The notes under the pieces: model-generated
Told to the model about the DNA's origin: nothing
Seen by the model: the letters and a program-made list of their open reading frames with translations, nothing else
Databases searched by the model: none
Made by a program: the position numbers and the translations under genes
From: UMGS1663 sp046964515
GTDB taxonomy: Bacteria; Bacillota; Clostridia; TANB77; CAG-508
DNA: 62,219 bases
Direction: 5' to 3'
Assembly: GCA_046964515.1 (NCBI GenBank)
Contig: JBKUYM010000011.1
Location: 1-62,219, forward strand
Part shown: in pieces, positions 60,195 to 62,219 of the stretch
How the letters are laid out: each line of letters starts with the position of its first letter
How positions within the stretch are numbered: the first letter of the stretch is position 1

Positions 60195-60761
60195 CTATTT
60201 CTTCTTTTGTACTGAAAAACCAAATTTTCCTAGTTTTTTATCTAAAGAATAGTAGCCACCATTTGCATAAGCAATTAAATCACATTTACTTATATCAAAA
60301 GCACCTTTTTCATCTATATACTTATCTTCCGCATCAATAGATAATACTTCTGCTACAAACATATCATGACTACCAAGTTGTCTGATTTCTTTTACTCTAC
60401 ATTCAATCGCTACTGGACTTTCTTTTATTAAAGGACATTTAACATGATTTGCCCTTTCTTTTGTTAATTGCATTTCTTTAAATTTATCAACATCTTTACC
60501 AGATTTCACACCACACCAATCTGTAGCATATACCAATTCTTCATTTGTTAAATTAATAACAAATTCTCCAGATTCTTGTATGAGATGATAAGAATATCTT
60601 TCTGGCCTTACAGAAATATAGCACATAGCTGGATTTGTATTTAAGATTCCTGTCCATGCTACTGTCATAATATTGGATTCTCCCTCTATATCCCCTGAAG
60701 TAACCATCACTGCTGGTATTGGATAAATAAAAGTACCTGCCTTCCATTCTACTTTTGCCAT
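60195..60761 (-). CDS. Flavin reductase family protein
   Basis: A 188-residue FMN-binding split-barrel protein. VMVTSGDIEGESNIMTVAWTG near residue 20 and PERYSYHLIQESGEFVINL are typical of the flavin-reductase-like (DIM6/NTAB, flavoredoxin-type) family. These proteins pass electrons through FMN in anaerobes; the partner is unknown. The AGGAGG ribosome binding site fits the ATG at 60761. Confidence 0.9.
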   Translation of the reverse strand: MAKVEWKAGTFIYPIPAVMVTSGDIEGESNIMTVAWTGILNTNPAMCYISVRPERYSYHLIQESGEFVINLTNEELVYATDWCGVKSGKDVDKFKEMQLTKERANHVKCPLIKESPVAIECRVKEIRQLGSHDMFVAEVLSIDAEDKYIDEKGAFDISKCDLIAYANGGYYSLDKKLGKFGFSVQKKK

Positions 60762-60818
60762 TTAATATTTCCTCCTTTATAATAAAGTTCTCCTATAGTG
60801 TATTCTATAAATTCTTTT

Positions 60819-61322
60819 TTATATACTAGAATTTTTTAAAAAGGTTAAACACTTTTGAAAAGCTATATAATGTGTTTTCATAAATAAATTTTGTTTATAC
60901 AATTTTTCTATCTCTGTAACAGAACACCATCTTAAAGACTCTACTTCCTCTGTCTGCAATACTAAGTTTTCTATTTTTAAATCTTTATTTAAATAGTATG
61001 CATCTACAAATACACGGCCTTTCGCATCATCTTCACTATAAAGAAATGTCATTTCTTTTGGCAAAACATCTATACTAATTTCTTCTTTAATTTCTGTTAA
61101 CATACCTTGTAGACTAGACTCTCCTGTTTTAGGATGCCCACCTGTAGTACCATATTTTCCACCTTTTTGCTGGCTTCTTTTTTGAATCAAAAATTCCCCT
61201 CTACTATTTTGTATAAAAACAATAACAACTAAAACGCGTCTATTTTTTGGTATTTCCTCACCCTTATAGATGGTTTCTCCCATTAATTTTCTTTCTACAT
61301 TATATAAATCTCTCTTTTCCAC
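60819..61322 (-). CDS. NUDIX hydrolase
   Basis: A 167-residue NUDIX-fold protein. The box is GGHPKTGESSLQGMLTEIKEE, which keeps the G-x5-E and E-x-x-E-E parts but has Thr in place of the usual Arg. The layout resembles the isopentenyl-diphosphate-isomerase-like NUDIX proteins of Firmicutes; the substrate is unknown. GTG at 61322, seven bases after AAAGG, was chosen because the longer frame from 61373 overlaps a good promoter. An ATG 13 codons later is an alternative start. Confidence 0.82.
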   Translation of the reverse strand: MEKRDLYNVERKLMGETIYKGEEIPKNRRVLVVIVFIQNSRGEFLIQKRSQQKGGKYGTTGGHPKTGESSLQGMLTEIKEEISIDVLPKEMTFLYSEDDAKGRVFVDAYYLNKDLKIENLVLQTEEVESLRWCSVTEIEKLYKQNLFMKTHYIAFQKCLTFLKNSSI

Positions 61323-61344
61323 TTTATAACCTTTCTTCTGTACT

Positions 61345-61373
61345 ATTATAACGATTCCCTTTTTCATTTTCAA
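61345..61373 (-). promoter_or_regulatory. Promoter of the NUDIX gene
   Basis: Minus strand TTGAAA (61368-61373), 17 bases, TATAAT (61345-61350). Confidence 0.75.
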
Positions 61374-61375
61374 GC

Positions 61376-61428
61376 AAAAAGCCAGAAATCAAAAATATTT
61401 TAACTATTTCTTATTTCTAGCTTTTTTA
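61376..61428 (-). terminator. Terminator after the 61434 gene
   Basis: AAAAAGC-C-AGAAAT pairs with ATTTCT-A-GCTTTTT (one mismatch) around a longer loop; T run on the minus strand. Confidence 0.65.
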
Positions 61429-61433
61429 CAATT

Positions 61434-61895
61434 TTAAAGTTCCATACCTTTAGTATTTCTTTCAGGTGCTCTTTTACCTAGCTTCCTCTTATACATAATA
61501 ATAGCATCAAGATGTGGCTCTTTATTTGCACTTTTTTGTCTTGCATCTAATCTTTGTCGAAAATCACATACACTATTTTGCGTCTTTCTATTGGATTCTT
61601 TTTGTTGCCTTTCCTCCACATTTTCTGGGAAAGTATGTAAATTACTTTGCATTTTTTTATCAGTTTCTTTTTGTTCCTTTTCAAATTCCTTTTGAAACGC
61701 CACTTCGAATCCTTTTAAGAACGCTTTTAGGATAGATAACTCTCCCTCTGATATTTTTCTATTTCTAAAATCCATATGCAACAATTTTTCTATATCAGAA
61801 ATTCTTCTATCTAACATATTTCTATCTCTTACATTCATCATTGAAGTCAATTTTTCTTCATATTTTTGTATTCTTTCATTATTTACATCTACCAT
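61434..61895 (-). CDS. Hypothetical protein, charged and helical
   Basis: A 153-residue protein with no membrane segment. Residues 1-85 are predicted helical, with many charged residues (EKLTSMMNVRDRNMLDRRIS), while the rest is low-complexity and rich in K, R, E, Q and N. It lies between the NUDIX gene and the 5S rRNA. A GGAAGTGAG ribosome binding site precedes the ATG. No family recognised. Confidence 0.65.
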   Translation of the reverse strand: MVDVNNERIQKYEEKLTSMMNVRDRNMLDRRISDIEKLLHMDFRNRKISEGELSILKAFLKGFEVAFQKEFEKEQKETDKKMQSNLHTFPENVEERQQKESNRKTQNSVCDFRQRLDARQKSANKEPHLDAIIMYKRKLGKRAPERNTKGMEL

Positions 61896-61973
61896 ATTCT
61901 CACTTCCTTATACTAAAGTTTAACATAATATAAGGAAAAATACATAAAAATTACCGTTTTTATACAAAAAAAA

Positions 61974-62090
61974 CTGGCGACAACCTATTTTCTCAGCAGG
62001 GTAACCCACAAATATCTTCGGCACCTAGAAGCTTGACTTCTGTGTTCGGAATGGGAACAGGTATTTCCCTCTAGGTAATCATCACCAGAA
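61974..62090 (-). rRNA. rrf: 5S ribosomal RNA
   Basis: On the minus strand the sequence begins TTCTGGTGATGATTACC and ends GTCGCCAG, and contains the conserved CCGAACACAGAAGTCAAG and TAGGTGCCGA-type segments. Both ends pair to form helix I. A T run follows directly. Length about 117 bases is normal; ends are good to a few bases. Confidence 0.95.
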
Positions 62091-62172
62091 AAGTGTTGTA
62101 TGCAATTAAAGCACACTCAAAAATACATAGAAAAAGAATTTTATATCTAGAGTTTTTACCTTTTTTATTAGT

Positions 62173-62219
62173 GGTTAAGCCCTCGATTTATTAGTACTGG
62201 TCAGCTCCATATATCACTA
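62173..62219 (-). rRNA. rrl: 23S ribosomal RNA, 3' end (partial)
   Basis: The minus strand reads GCTGACCAGTACTAATAAAT followed by CGAGGGCTTAACC, the conserved 3' end of bacterial 23S rRNA. The gene continues past the right edge. The 82-base spacer to 5S holds no tRNA. Confidence 0.92.

Noticed and set aside
62091..62172. tRNA gene in the 23S-5S spacer
   Set aside because: No cloverleaf or TTCGA-type T-loop was found in the 82 bases.

Overview
The window is low-GC DNA from a fermentative anaerobe, most likely an uncultured gut Clostridia (Firmicutes). The signs are a T-box ahead of aspS, the ribosomal L10 leader, AdhE plus lactate dehydrogenase plus a HydABC-type [FeFe] hydrogenase, the plsX-acpP-rnc cluster, AGGAGG-type ribosome binding sites and many TTGACA-N17-TATAAT promoters. 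The lineage below class cannot be fixed from the sequence. Most genes are on the minus strand. No transposase, prophage, CRISPR array or tRNA was seen.

Layout from left to right. 1-2.2 kb: the 5' part of an agrB-like gene cut by the window edge, an RNA pseudouridine synthase, an rRNA-type methyltransferase and a small membrane protein. 2.4-5.2 kb: T-box and aspS (one apparent extra base), then a membrane-anchored LolA-like protein. 5.4-8 kb: adhE. 8.1-10.7 kb: a tandem pair of pilin-like proteins with coiled coils and phage-tail-fibre-like repeats. 10.9-13.6 kb: rdgB, nifU, nifS and an unusual DtxR-like regulator. 13.8-18.8 kb: two more pilin-like proteins around small enzymes. 19-29.6 kb: leuS, a coiled-coil protein, ldh, msrB and the hydC-hydB-hydA operon. 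29.8-33.5 kb: two large pilin-like paralogues. 33.9-46.3 kb: an HExxH protein, a GltD-like flavoprotein, another pilin-like protein, UDG, LD-carboxypeptidase, PgeF, an MBL hydrolase, a second LolA-like gene (frameshifted), addB and an OGG-type glycosylase. 46.5-52.2 kb: a tandem GGDEF protein, YitT, radical SAM, rnc, acpP and plsX. 52.4-56.3 kb: a His/Cys-rich pilin-like protein, an XRE regulator and an ECF sigma/anti-sigma-like pair. 56.5-60 kb: the rpmG-secE-nusG-rplKAJL operon. 60.2-62.2 kb: a flavin reductase, a NUDIX protein, a hypothetical, 5S rRNA and the 3' end of 23S rRNA.

The most striking content is a family of eight pilin-like surface proteins scattered over about 46 kb. All begin with a G-I-T-L-(I/V) prepilin-like cleavage region and a single hydrophobic helix, all lack the usual Glu at position +5, and each carries a different outer module. 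Three of them (stops at 13783, 29781 and 31821) end in a C-type-lectin-like tail. Their mutual differences sit mostly in the first two bases of codons that keep a pyrimidine third base, which is the signature expected of diversity-generating retroelement (DGR) variable regions. No reverse transcriptase or template repeat is in the window. The copy ending at 31821 has a GC-rich tail (about 50% against about 25% just upstream) and a frameshift inside it.

Four genes are each broken by one extra base: aspS, hydB, a LolA-like gene and one pilin-like gene. In three of them the extra base is a C immediately before GG in the sense strand, and two encode central functions, so a sequencing artefact is more likely than true loss. 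Starts were re-chosen from ribosome binding sites and promoters where the longest reading frame ran into them.
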